The notes under the pieces were generated by a model. That model saw nothing but the letters and a program-made list of their open reading frames with translations. It was not told the DNA's origin and ran no database searches. Source: Flavobacterium sp. W4I14 (GTDB taxonomy: Bacteria > Bacteroidota > Bacteroidia > Sphingobacteriales > Sphingobacteriaceae). Taken from it: a DNA stretch of 64,000 nucleotides. The stretch's first letter is position 1. Every line of letters begins with the position of its first letter. Made by a program: the position numbers and the translations under genes. Positions 36,802 to 46,396 of the stretch are shown piece after piece. Location of the stretch: assembly GCA_030817875.1 (NCBI GenBank), contig JAUSZU010000001.1:4340001-4404000 (forward strand). The letters are read 5' to 3'.

Positions 36802-38259
36802 ATGATGATCAAGCCCATATTAATTCTTTTTCTATTCTTAACAACAGCAATTTACGCCCAAACACCGCCTAAACCTTACGGTGCACTGCCATCAAAAAGG
36901 CAACTGGCCTGGCATGATACTGAAGTTTACGGCCTAATACATTTTACGCCAACAACATTCGAAAACAAAGAATGGGGCTTTGGCGATGCCGACCCTAAAA
37001 CATTTAACCCAACAGATTTCAACGCCGATCAAATTATTAAAGCAGCTAAAGCTGGTGGATTAAAAGGCATTATCTTGGTTGCAAAACATCATGATGGCTT
37101 TGCTTTATGGCCAACCAAAACGACCGATTATAATATCAGCAAAAGCCCATTTAGAGCAGGTAAAGGAAATTTGGTTAAAGAAGTGGAGCAGGCTGTACGT
37201 AAAAATGGTTTAAAATTTGGGGTATACTGCTCGCCATGGGACAGGAACAATGCACTTTATGGTACCGATAAATATCTGGCCATTTATCAGGCCCAGTTAA
37301 AAGAACTTTACAGCAATTTTGGCGAACTTTTTATGAGCTGGCATGATGGTGCAAACGGTGGTGATGGCTATTATGGTGGGGCAAAAGAAAAACGCTCGAT
37401 AGATAACACTACCTATTACGATTGGAAAAATACCTGGGCCATTACCCGTAAAATGCAGCCCACGGCCAATATTTTTAGCGATATAGGTTTGGATATCCGC
37501 TGGGTAGGCAATGAAGATGGGCACGCAGCGCCAACCTCCTGGGCTACTTTTACACCGATGGCACCTGATGGAAAAAATGAAGCCGTTCCCGGTCAGGCAA
37601 ATTATCCGCAAAGTCCTGAAGGAATACGAAACGGTAAATTCTGGATGCCAGCAGAATGCGATGTTCCTTTAAGAAAAGGATGGTTTTACCATGCCAACGA
37701 AAAACCCAAAACCCCAGAAACACTCTTCGATCTATATTTAAAAAGTGTTGGCCGTGGCGCGGGTTTAGATCTGGGTTTAGCACCTGATACCCGTGGGCAA
37801 CTTCACGACGATGATGTTGCTGCGCTGAAAACTTTTGGCGACATGGTTAAACATACTTTCGAGAATAACCTAGCCAAAAATGCCCAAATTAAAGCCAGCA
37901 ATAGCAGAGGCAAAAAGTATGATGTTACTACCCTGTTTGATAGTAAAAGGGAAAGCTACTGGGCCACACAGGATGATATTCACCAGGCAAGTCTAGAAGT
38001 AGATTTAAAAACAGCTAAAACCTTCGATATCATTAGCCTACAAGAGTATATTCCCTTGGGTCAGCGAATAGAGGCTTACACTATCGAGGTATTTGAAAAC
38101 AATGCATGGAAAAAAGTTTACGACGGCACGAGCATCGGGGCGAAACGTTTGATCAAATTGGAGAGTCCCGTTACAACTAATAAAGTAAAAATAACCATTA
38201 CTAAATCTCCGGTTTGTATTACGCTAAGTGAAATTGGGCTATACAAAAAAGCAGCTTAA
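36802..38259 (+). CDS. Alpha-L-fucosidase (GH29)
   Basis: A 485-residue secreted enzyme with a signal peptide ending near IYAQ20. The GH29 barrel covers about 25-345: HHDGFALWPTKTTDYNI, GLKFGVYCSPWDRN and LFMSWHDGANGGDG, where the Asp is the likely nucleophile. A C-terminal discoidin-like (F5/8 type C) module runs from about 355 to 482, ending VKITITKSPVCITLSEIGLY. It removes terminal alpha-L-fucose from glycans in the periplasm or outside. It stands outside any visible polysaccharide utilisation locus. Confidence 0.93.
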   Translation: MMIKPILILFLFLTTAIYAQTPPKPYGALPSKRQLAWHDTEVYGLIHFTPTTFENKEWGFGDADPKTFNPTDFNADQIIKAAKAGGLKGIILVAKHHDGFALWPTKTTDYNISKSPFRAGKGNLVKEVEQAVRKNGLKFGVYCSPWDRNNALYGTDKYLAIYQAQLKELYSNFGELFMSWHDGANGGDGYYGGAKEKRSIDNTTYYDWKNTWAITRKMQPTANIFSDIGLDIRWVGNEDGHAAPTSWATFTPMAPDGKNEAVPGQANYPQSPEGIRNGKFWMPAECDVPLRKGWFYHANEKPKTPETLFDLYLKSVGRGAGLDLGLAPDTRGQLHDDDVAALKTFGDMVKHTFENNLAKNAQIKASNSRGKKYDVTTLFDSKRESYWATQDDIHQASLEVDLKTAKTFDIISLQEYIPLGQRIEAYTIEVFENNAWKKVYDGTSIGAKRLIKLESPVTTNKVKITITKSPVCITLSEIGLYKKAA

Positions 38260-38261
38260 AA

Positions 38262-39788
38262 TTAATCTGGTTTGTAAAGGATTTCGAAAACTTGTGCCAA
38301 TGCATTAGAAGTCTGTTTGCTATAACGATAAGTGCTATCGGCCTTAATATCTCTGTACATCAGCATTACGGCACGATGGGAAGCTTTACTCAGTTTTATT
38401 TTTTCCTCTCGTTCTTTAGCATCTTCAGACTTTAAATTTAAGGCCTGCATTTGTTTAATTACAACAAGATTCCTTTCCATCGGTATAATGCCATCCTGCT
38501 TTATAGAGGTAAGCTTAACATCCTTTGGTAAGGAAATCTTTAAATTCATAATGCTGTTAAGCGAGCCCATATTACTGTTAAAAGTATCCCTTAATTTGCG
38601 GTATTCTTCAGTTCCGTACTTTGGACTAAAGTGAAGAACGCCGCTAAAAAACATCAGAAATAAAAGTACCGAAACGGCGTATCTTGCCCAGCTTTTAATT
38701 TCGACAGTTTTATCCCATTTGTAGTTAAGCAAATAGGTAAAAATAAAGCCAGATACAAAGCCACCAATGTGCGCTGCATTATCTACTCTTTTGCCAAATG
38801 CACCGTTTATGAGCACTAATAATGATACAATTAGCGTACTTGCCAATAAGGCCTTGGTTGCTCTGGGCTCAAAAGATTTAGTAATCAATAAAGCAATAAA
38901 AGCGCCATACAAGCCCATAATTGCCCCTGAAGCGCCCATCATCACTCCTTCCTGATGAAAAATCAAACTCACCAAGCCGCCACAAATACCGCTCACCAAA
39001 TAAATAAAGAGGTATTTTTTCCAGCCCAGTTTATTTTCGATCATTAAACCCAGATAAACCAGCGCATACATATTAAAAAACAAGTGCGATTTAGATCCGT
39101 GAATAAACTGATAGGTAATTAAACGCCAGTATTCGCCGCCCAGCACAAGATTACGCTGATTAACCCCAAAATTTAACGCTATCTTTTTTAGCTCTTCTAT
39201 AAAATCCGTGTCATAACTACTCCCATTTCTTACAAACTGATACTTCAGGTACACTATCGAGAAAAGAACAAGTATGAAATAGTAAAAAATATTAAGAAGT
39301 ACTAAAAGCGGTGTTACGGTATAACCTTTCTGAGGAAAAAATAGGAACAGTACATTTTTGATCTTATTTTTTGTTGCCAAAGGGGCTTTTTCAAAATAAT
39401 GATCATCCTGCGTTGCTATAAGCTGGTGAAATTTAGACAAACTCTCTTCCCAAACATCTTTTAGGTGAAACTCTACATATTCAAATTCGTGAAAAAACTT
39501 TTCGAGGTTTAAATCGTTCTTTCCATAATCATTAAATAACATTTGAATCCCTACACACTCACTCTTTACTACTGCGAAATTTCCATGGATACGGATAGAT
39601 ATTTCCTCACTATAAGACTGAAAAGATATTGGTGTATAAGCAATTAACCCACTTTCAGACACATGACTAAGGCTCCAGCCCAAATTTTCGATGGCCTGCT
39701 TAGCAACAATTAAGTATTTATCAGCCGGAAAATCGGCCAAAGGAATATATTTTTCAATTTTAGGCGAGTAACCCCAACTGATTGACAT
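38262..39788 (-). CDS. Rhomboid family intramembrane serine protease with N-terminal domain
   Basis: A 508-residue protein. Residues 1-130 form a soluble domain of unknown type; membrane segments start near 150. The rhomboid core has WRLITYQFIHGSKSHLFFNMYAL, the catalytic GASGAIMGLYGAF and the His in AAHIGGFVSGF. A C-terminal soluble region of about 130 residues follows. Rhomboids cleave transmembrane helices inside the membrane; substrates are not predictable. The stop lies 2 bases from the convergent fucosidase stop, and the upstream methyltransferase gene is 6 bases away. Confidence 0.92.
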   Translation of the reverse strand: MSISWGYSPKIEKYIPLADFPADKYLIVAKQAIENLGWSLSHVSESGLIAYTPISFQSYSEEISIRIHGNFAVVKSECVGIQMLFNDYGKNDLNLEKFFHEFEYVEFHLKDVWEESLSKFHQLIATQDDHYFEKAPLATKNKIKNVLFLFFPQKGYTVTPLLVLLNIFYYFILVLFSIVYLKYQFVRNGSSYDTDFIEELKKIALNFGVNQRNLVLGGEYWRLITYQFIHGSKSHLFFNMYALVYLGLMIENKLGWKKYLFIYLVSGICGGLVSLIFHQEGVMMGASGAIMGLYGAFIALLITKSFEPRATKALLASTLIVSLLVLINGAFGKRVDNAAHIGGFVSGFIFTYLLNYKWDKTVEIKSWARYAVSVLLFLMFFSGVLHFSPKYGTEEYRKLRDTFNSNMGSLNSIMNLKISLPKDVKLTSIKQDGIIPMERNLVVIKQMQALNLKSEDAKEREEKIKLSKASHRAVMLMYRDIKADSTYRYSKQTSNALAQVFEILYKPD

Positions 39789-39794
39789 AGCGCG

Positions 39795-40544
39795 TTATAT
39801 TTTTTTCGCTACTAAGATAATATAAGGTGATAGATTTTTGCTTTCGAATGGAATAATCTTTGTAAATACTTTTCCGGTCAGCCAAACTACTTTCTTAAAT
39901 AGGCGAACGCCCGCCGATTTTTGGCTTTCGTTTTCTAGCCACACGCTAAAACGCCCAAAATAACCCGATTTTACTTCTTTAAGTCCGGCTTGCTCGCAGA
40001 TTGACTTTAACAGTTCTGGGTTCATGCTATCGATATTGTGCTTATCGTAATTTTCTCTATCGAAATTCTTTTGAAACCAGCCATTAACCGCCTTAAAATT
40101 TGGTAGCGTGATAAATAAAGTCCCTCCTGGTTTTACAAAGGCAATATGACGGTTAATAATATCAGCAGTATCGTTAAAATGTTCAATTAAACCGCAACTT
40201 AATACCAGATCGTACTGTTTTTCGGGCGTATAATTAAAAAGATCGGTTTCAATGATATGGATATCCTTTTCGGTTAATCCGTTCTTTTCTAAAAGTCCGT
40301 TTACAACCGGTGGATGAACAAAGTAATCTAAAAGTGTAACATCAAGTTTGAAATATTTTTTCAGGAATACGGCATAATAACCCGGAAAACCACCCAACTC
40401 GATAGCGGTTTTAACGTTATCTTTCTGAATAACATCGGCCAGTTGCTGATGAAATAAATAATTTGAAGGTAACTGAACCGCTAGTCCTTTTTTACTTTCC
40501 CAATAATTTACCCAAAAAGCCCTGTCGGTTAATAAATTTGCCAT
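39795..40544 (-). CDS. Class I SAM-dependent methyltransferase
   Basis: A 249-residue Rossmann-fold methyltransferase. Motif I is AIELGGFPGYYAVF, an acidic residue ends strand 2 (VTLLDYF), and motif IV is LVLSCGLIEHFND, followed by VKPGGTLFITLPN. Such domains often methylate sugars, lipids or small molecules. The C-terminal region has basic residues and a hydrophobic end, so membrane association is possible. It lies directly upstream of the rhomboid gene on the same strand. Confidence 0.88.
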   Translation of the reverse strand: MANLLTDRAFWVNYWESKKGLAVQLPSNYLFHQQLADVIQKDNVKTAIELGGFPGYYAVFLKKYFKLDVTLLDYFVHPPVVNGLLEKNGLTEKDIHIIETDLFNYTPEKQYDLVLSCGLIEHFNDTADIINRHIAFVKPGGTLFITLPNFKAVNGWFQKNFDRENYDKHNIDSMNPELLKSICEQAGLKEVKSGYFGRFSVWLENESQKSAGVRLFKKVVWLTGKVFTKIIPFESKNLSPYIILVAKKI

Positions 40545-40669
40545 GTTTTAAATAATTCCAACCCCAAAGAAACGGAAAAAAATGGTTAACTGCCTAAAAT
40601 GGTTAACTGTTTAAATTGTGAAATCGGTCAAAATCATAAGTTATTAAAAATGTTACCCTGAAATTTTAT

Positions 40670-40750
40670 CGTCATTTCGACCGCAGTGGAGAAATCTTTA
40701 AACTTGCGAAAAAGATTTCTCCATTTCGTTGCACTTCAGTCGAAATGACG
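40670..40750. repeat. Palindromic intergenic repeat, family A copy 3
   Basis: CGTCATTTCGACCGCAGTGGAG to CACTTCAGTCGAAATGACG, with an inner AGAAATCTTT/AAAGATTTCT hairpin. Matches 1536-1619 and 15492-15575 with several changes that keep pairing. Confidence 0.8.
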
Positions 40751-40795
40751 ATTCTATCCGTTCAATTAACCGATTCAAACTTTAACCGACTAACC

Positions 40796-43700
40796 TTACT
40801 TCAAATCCTTCAAAATCTCTGCCACCGCTTTTTCGAGTTGAGGATCTTTATCTGCCAGGCGGTCTTCGAAAGTATTTTTCACAAAAATATCGGGTTTAAC
40901 GCCCTCCTTTTCGATATTTTTGCCATCCATCGTATAACAGCCCCACGATGGCAAACGGTAAGAAGAGCCATCAACCAAACCTTTAGCAGAAGTAAAAATA
41001 ATCCAACGGTAGGTTTCTGTACCGATAATCTTACCCAATTTTAATTGTTTAAACCCTGCCGCCGTCATTTCGGCATCACTTAAAGATTGTTCGTTAATCA
41101 GCAATATAATCGGCTTCGCTGCAGGACCAAAATTACTTTGTGGAGCCATTTTACCGCCGCGGTATTTCCATTGTAAATAAGGGCGCTGAGAAAGGAATTT
41201 CAGCACATCATCATGTACGTTCCCTCCGGTATTGTAACGCAGATCGAGGATAATGGCTTCCTTATTTTCTTCTTGTGCAACCATATCCAACAAGAAAGTT
41301 TCCAATTCGCCACCACCCATGTTTTTCATATAAGAATAAGCAATCCTGTTGTTGCTCCATTTATCAACATTTTTATGATTTTGAGTGATCCACTCATCAT
41401 AAAGGTTTCCGCGCAAAGTACCTGAGCTTTCTGGATGTACGTTTACAAAAACATCTTTTCCGTTACGCTTAAAGGTCAAAGTGATTTCTCTATCCAATGA
41501 TGGTTTACTAAAATAATAATCGCGGTCTATTTTTTCATCTACCTTAACGCCGTTTACTTCTGTAAGAATATCTCCTGCCAAAATATTGGTTCCGGTGCGG
41601 GCTGCATTACTTTTAGCAGCAATGCGTTCAACTTTTAAAGGATTTTCATTATCGAAGATGATTCCTGTTTCGTTGGTGATGTAAGTAAGGTTTTTGCGTT
41701 CCTCTGCCCCCGTGCTGTTAAAGCCCATGTGCGAAGAATTCAGCTCGCCCAACATGTCGTTCAATAAAATCCTCAGGTCACTACGATTGTTCACATAGGG
41801 CAGATAAGCTGCGTAACGCGTCCTCATCTTATCCCAGTCTACTCCATGGAATTTTTCGTCATAAAAATTCTCATCCAAACCTACCCAGGTTTCGTAAAAC
41901 ATCTGGTTAAACTCGGCATTCAGGTTTCTGGTAAATTTATAACCGTGGTCTACGCGGTCAAGCTTGTTCCCTTCCAAGGTATATTTGTTGATCGCTCCTC
42001 TTGATAAAACGAAAAATTTATCACCAGTCGATACAATCGAATAATCGCCCCCATCGGCAACTTTTTCAATTTTATTGGCTTCAAAAGGCTCAATAGTAGT
42101 GCGATAAAGACCTGGTGCGCCTCCCTCATGGTTAGAGGAGTAAAACACGTATGTTTTATCGCCTTTGGCAAAAGCATCCGTTCCAAATTGGCCACCAAAT
42201 GCAGGACCAACCAGTTCTATGCGATCTAAAATTTCCTGCGTATTAATGGTAATTACATTTGCTGGTTTTGGCGTAGGTTTTACCTCAGTCTTCTTTTTAG
42301 CTGTATCTGTTTTTGCTTTTTTATCATTTTTATGATCAGTTATTGCAGGCTTAACTTCGGTTGGTGAAGGCTTGGTTTCTTTAAACAGCTCATTAAACTT
42401 ATCAGAGCGGTAAGGTTCATCATAATTATTCAATGCCATACGGTAAATGTGCGCATTCTGCATTCCCGTTGGGTAAGACGGCTTGGTGCGGGCACTGGTA
42501 AAGAAAATATATTTCCCATCCGGCGACCACGCAGGCCCTGTTTCGGTCACGCCTGTATTGGTTAAATTGATGGTTTTATTACCCTTGATGTGATGCACCA
42601 TAATATCTTGCTCGAAATTCCGGTACACCGTAAAAAGCACATATTCATCATTTGGCGAAAAGCTTGGCGCTGCACTTTGTAGGGCCCAAAACTCGTCGGT
42701 TACCAAAGTTTTGGCATCAAAAGTTTTAAGATCCATCAGCTTAAGCTCGTTTCTGCCACTCAGGTACACGGCCATGGTTTTGGATTTGTTCAAAGTAATA
42801 TCGCGTACATTTGCTTTATCCTTTGTAAGCTGTTTTACCGATCCTTTTCCGTCACCGGTAATGGTAAACCAGTTCTGATAGCCGTTCGCCGTTTGGCTGA
42901 ACAAAATCGTTTTGTTATCGGCCAGCCATTTGCACTCTAAAGCACGTTCACCACTGTTGGTAATCTTACGGATAAATTTTCCATCTGCATCGCTTACAAA
43001 TACTTCACCACGTGAAATAAAAGCCATCTTTTTGCCATCGGTAGAAACATCGAATGCTGAGATATTTCCACGCACATCGTACTCTTGCTCTTTACTCAAC
43101 ACCTGGTTACGTGAAGTACTGATATTGATTTTCTCCGTTTTCTTCGAAGCTACATCGTAGGTGTACAATTGATAATCTTTCTCAAACACAACCGTAGTTC
43201 CATTGGCCGAAACAAAGGGACGTTTAATGGAAGTATCAAAATTAGTCAGGCTTGTTTTCTTGCCCCCGATAAAAGTGTACAGATTGTATTCTTCATTGCC
43301 TTCATCTGATACAAAAAAGACATTTCCTTTTTGATCAACACTGGTCCAGAAATCTTTCCCGATATAATCGGTATAACGTTTATAGCTTTTCGATTTTGGG
43401 TTATACGATTGGATATCTGGATTATAGGCTCCTTTATAGTGTTTGCGGTTTGCAAATCGGTAACTCTCCCAGGTATCGTTAAAAAACAGTTCACCACTTG
43501 GCGATTCGGCGATGTGGTGCGTGGTATTGAAATAATTATCGAATAAACGGACGGCCGTGCCACCGTTTACACTTACTTTATAGCTTGAAAAAGAATTATA
43601 GCGCCCAGATGTGAAATAAATTGTTTTCGAATCCCAGCTCCAGTTGTCTACTTCATCCGCAGCATCGTTAAAAGTTAATTGTTTAATATCTCCACCTGTT

Positions 43701-43993
43701 AAAGGCATAACATACACGTCGTAATTACCAAACTGGTTTGATGAAAAAGCCATCCATTTCCCATCAGGAGATATTTTCGGATTAATTTCTTCACCCTGCA
43801 TGGCTGTAACCCTCGAAGCCACACCTCCTTTTACGGGTACTTTCCAAATATCACCATCATAGCTGAATACTATTGTTTGTGCATCGGGCGTTAAAGCAGG
43901 GTATGCAGCAAAGTAGGTTTGCCCTTGAGCAAATGAATGGATAGACAACAAAAATGCTAGTGTCGCTAGCGATTTTAACAGGGATTTGATCAT
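40796..43993 (-). CDS. Tricorn-like S41 family protease
   Basis: A 1065-residue protein with a signal peptide (ending near FAQG). A large beta-propeller region has repeated SPDGKWMAFSSN and WSPDGKYIFFTSAR motifs. A charged linker (about 565-600) follows, then a tricorn core domain, a PDZ-like segment (GTNILAGDILTEVNGVKV) and an S41 peptidase domain with the nucleophile in INEQSLSDAEMTA and GGNVHDDVL nearby. This matches tricorn protease homologues that degrade peptides, here in the periplasm or at the surface. It is a single gene with family A repeats near its 3' end. Confidence 0.93.
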   Translation of the reverse strand: MIKSLLKSLATLAFLLSIHSFAQGQTYFAAYPALTPDAQTIVFSYDGDIWKVPVKGGVASRVTAMQGEEINPKISPDGKWMAFSSNQFGNYDVYVMPLTGGDIKQLTFNDAADEVDNWSWDSKTIYFTSGRYNSFSSYKVSVNGGTAVRLFDNYFNTTHHIAESPSGELFFNDTWESYRFANRKHYKGAYNPDIQSYNPKSKSYKRYTDYIGKDFWTSVDQKGNVFFVSDEGNEEYNLYTFIGGKKTSLTNFDTSIKRPFVSANGTTVVFEKDYQLYTYDVASKKTEKINISTSRNQVLSKEQEYDVRGNISAFDVSTDGKKMAFISRGEVFVSDADGKFIRKITNSGERALECKWLADNKTILFSQTANGYQNWFTITGDGKGSVKQLTKDKANVRDITLNKSKTMAVYLSGRNELKLMDLKTFDAKTLVTDEFWALQSAAPSFSPNDEYVLFTVYRNFEQDIMVHHIKGNKTINLTNTGVTETGPAWSPDGKYIFFTSARTKPSYPTGMQNAHIYRMALNNYDEPYRSDKFNELFKETKPSPTEVKPAITDHKNDKKAKTDTAKKKTEVKPTPKPANVITINTQEILDRIELVGPAFGGQFGTDAFAKGDKTYVFYSSNHEGGAPGLYRTTIEPFEANKIEKVADGGDYSIVSTGDKFFVLSRGAINKYTLEGNKLDRVDHGYKFTRNLNAEFNQMFYETWVGLDENFYDEKFHGVDWDKMRTRYAAYLPYVNNRSDLRILLNDMLGELNSSHMGFNSTGAEERKNLTYITNETGIIFDNENPLKVERIAAKSNAARTGTNILAGDILTEVNGVKVDEKIDRDYYFSKPSLDREITLTFKRNGKDVFVNVHPESSGTLRGNLYDEWITQNHKNVDKWSNNRIAYSYMKNMGGGELETFLLDMVAQEENKEAIILDLRYNTGGNVHDDVLKFLSQRPYLQWKYRGGKMAPQSNFGPAAKPIILLINEQSLSDAEMTAAGFKQLKLGKIIGTETYRWIIFTSAKGLVDGSSYRLPSWGCYTMDGKNIEKEGVKPDIFVKNTFEDRLADKDPQLEKAVAEILKDLK

Positions 43994-44168
43994 GATTTAT
44001 TTTGTTTGGCTTTGGATGCATGAACCCGGCTTGTTTAAAATCATCATAAACTTATGAAATGATTATTTTAAACATCAAAGGCTCCATCCTACAGTTAAAA
44101 AGCAATAAAAAAATATTAGGATGAAATTACATAACAGATTTTATATTCGTAAACAATAAAATGTATTT

Positions 44169-45449
44169 TTGATTGATTTGAAAGTAGTACACTTAAATAC
44201 CTACGATGGAAATGGCGGAGCAGGACGTGCCTGTTTGCGCTTAAGTGATGCCTTAAAGGCTAGTGGAATCGATTCAAAAGTATTGGTTTACTATAAATTT
44301 GGTCAAAATCCGAAGATAGATACCTTTAGCAAATCACCATTTCAAAAGGCAAAGGCCATTTATAATATTCTTTCAGAAAGATATTTCGCCAAATGGTTAA
44401 GCAAATCAGTGAAAACACCCTTCAGTTTGCAATGGTTTGGCCGCTCGGTAATTAACCATCCCGATGTTAAAAATGCCGACATTATCCATTTACATTGGGT
44501 AAACCACGGTTTCTTAAATCCTAAGTTTTTGGCGCAGCTTGATGAACTGGAAAAGCCAATTGTATGGACTTTTCATGATAGCAATGCTTTTACAGGTGGA
44601 TGCCATGTGCGTTATGGATGCGAAAATTTTCACCAACAATGCGGTAATTGCCCCATTTTAAAAATCAGCGGCAAAAATGATATTTCGCACCAAACCTGGG
44701 TACGTAAACAAAAAGCTTATACTGAATTGAATTTCCATATCGTAGCACCAAGCAAATGGATGGCTGCATCGGTAAAGTTCAGCAGTTTATTGGGCACCAG
44801 GAAAGCTACAGTTATCCCAAATACGATTGAAACAAAAATTTTTAAACCTTATGTTAAATCAGAAGCGAAAAAAATCTTAAAGATCAATCCTGAGAAGTTT
44901 GTACTGATGAGCGGATTTATGCCCTCAAAAAACGACAAACATAAAGGAACCCCCTATTTAATCGAAGCATTAGAAATTTTATCGCGTAGGCCTGGAATAC
45001 AAAAAGAAAATATTGAATTGGTTATTTTCGGAAATAAGGAAAATGCAGAAATGCCCCAATTCCCTTTCAAAACCACTTTTTTAGGTACTATTAATAAAGA
45101 CGATCATTTGGCAAAATGTTATTCTGCTGCTGATGCTTTTATTACGCCTTCTCTCGAAGATAATCTACCCAATACAGTAATGGAAAGTTTATCGTGTGCC
45201 ACGCCCGTTATTGCTTTTACCACTGGTGGGATTCCAGACATGGTTAAACACATGCAGAACGGTTACCTGGCCGAGTATCAAAATGCGGAAGATTTAGCAA
45301 ACGGCATTGAGTGGCTGTACCACCGTCCTAATAAAGAAGAAATCCAAAAAGCAGCTAGATTGAGTATTTTAACAGATTTCTCGGAAGAAGTAATCGCTGC
45401 GGAGCATATCCATCTTTACGAAACACTGATTGATTTACAGCCGAAGTAA
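44169..45449 (+). CDS. Glycosyltransferase, GT4-like
   Basis: A 426-residue GT-B glycosyltransferase. No ATG fits; TTG 44169 or TTG 44178 (giving KVVHLNTYDGNGGAGRACLR) are the likely starts. The N-terminal GGAGRA loop and HLHWVNHGF, and the C-terminal SLEDNLPNTVMESLSCATPV with FTTGGIPDMV, are typical of GT4 enzymes. A cysteine-rich insert CHVRYGCENFHQQCGNCPIL (about 141-160) is common in one subset. A TATTTTTG box (44164-44171) overlaps the start. It precedes a GT2 gene and a coiled-coil gene on the same strand. Confidence 0.88.
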   Translation: MIDLKVVHLNTYDGNGGAGRACLRLSDALKASGIDSKVLVYYKFGQNPKIDTFSKSPFQKAKAIYNILSERYFAKWLSKSVKTPFSLQWFGRSVINHPDVKNADIIHLHWVNHGFLNPKFLAQLDELEKPIVWTFHDSNAFTGGCHVRYGCENFHQQCGNCPILKISGKNDISHQTWVRKQKAYTELNFHIVAPSKWMAASVKFSSLLGTRKATVIPNTIETKIFKPYVKSEAKKILKINPEKFVLMSGFMPSKNDKHKGTPYLIEALEILSRRPGIQKENIELVIFGNKENAEMPQFPFKTTFLGTINKDDHLAKCYSAADAFITPSLEDNLPNTVMESLSCATPVIAFTTGGIPDMVKHMQNGYLAEYQNAEDLANGIEWLYHRPNKEEIQKAARLSILTDFSEEVIAAEHIHLYETLIDLQPK

Positions 45450-45565
45450 AATATGAAGAAAAAAGAGCGTTACTTTAATTAGTCAATCAACAACAAAACA
45501 CCATCAACAAGTTGATTTACAATGTATTGCGTTTAGCCTGAAAATATTTGACTAATTAAAAATGT

Positions 45566-46393
45566 TTGGCAGATTCATTTTCAATTGGAGTAGAAAAATT
45601 CAAGCAATCTTTATTAAATTTACTCCAATCCAAAAAAAGCCATCCCTTGCCAAAGCTAACTGTCATCACCATTGTATACAATAACGTTCGCGATATCGAA
45701 CGTACCATTCAATCTATCCTTAATCAGACTTATAAAAAAATCGAATATATTGTAATAGACGGCGCATCAACTGATGGCACTTTGCAGGTTGTTGAGCGTT
45801 ATAAAGATCAGATTACTAAAATTGTATCCGAACCCGACAAAGGCATTTATGATGCAATGAACAAAGGTTTAGCATTGGCAACAGGCGATTATGTTTTATT
45901 CATGAACTCGGGTGATGAGATTTACGACAAACATACTGTAGAAGATGTTTTTGCCACAGCCCCTGGTGCCGACATCTATTACGGGGAAACGGAAATGTAC
46001 AATGATAACTGGGAAAATTTAGGCCGCAGAAGGCACGAAGCACCCGAAGAGTTTGATTGGACCAGCTTTAAATACGGCATGAACATTAGCCATCAGGCCA
46101 TTTACATCCGCCGCAGCATCATTACACCTTATGATTTAACTTATAAGTACAGCTCAGATATTGATTGGATTATCAAAGCAGCAAAAAAAGCCTCAAATAT
46201 TGTAAACGTTCACCGTTATGTAGCCAAATACCTGGTTGGTGGCATGAGTAAGAAAAAACACCGCGAGAGCTTAAAAGAGCGGTTTAAAATCTTCACCAAA
46301 TATTATGGCTTAGTACCGAATATTTTTAATCATATTATCATTGCAGGTAATTTAGCTTTGTATTTTGTTAAGCACCGTAGAACAAATGATTAG
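45566..46393 (+). CDS. Glycosyltransferase family 2
   Basis: A 275-residue GT2 protein: PKLTVITIVYNNVRDIERTI begins the GT-A domain, YIVIDGASTDGTL and VSEPDKGIYDAMNKG follow, and FMNSGDEIYD gives the metal-binding acidic motif. The start is unclear. In this frame only a TTG (45566) is available. An ATG at 45562 opens a different frame (MFGRFIFNWSRKIQ) that would join the domain if the A7 run near 45633 had six A. It lies 117 bases after the GT4 gene and 3 bases before the coiled-coil gene. Donor and acceptor unknown. Confidence 0.85.
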   Translation: MADSFSIGVEKFKQSLLNLLQSKKSHPLPKLTVITIVYNNVRDIERTIQSILNQTYKKIEYIVIDGASTDGTLQVVERYKDQITKIVSEPDKGIYDAMNKGLALATGDYVLFMNSGDEIYDKHTVEDVFATAPGADIYYGETEMYNDNWENLGRRRHEAPEEFDWTSFKYGMNISHQAIYIRRSIITPYDLTYKYSSDIDWIIKAAKKASNIVNVHRYVAKYLVGGMSKKKHRESLKERFKIFTKYYGLVPNIFNHIIIAGNLALYFVKHRRTND

Positions 46394-46396
46394 CTT

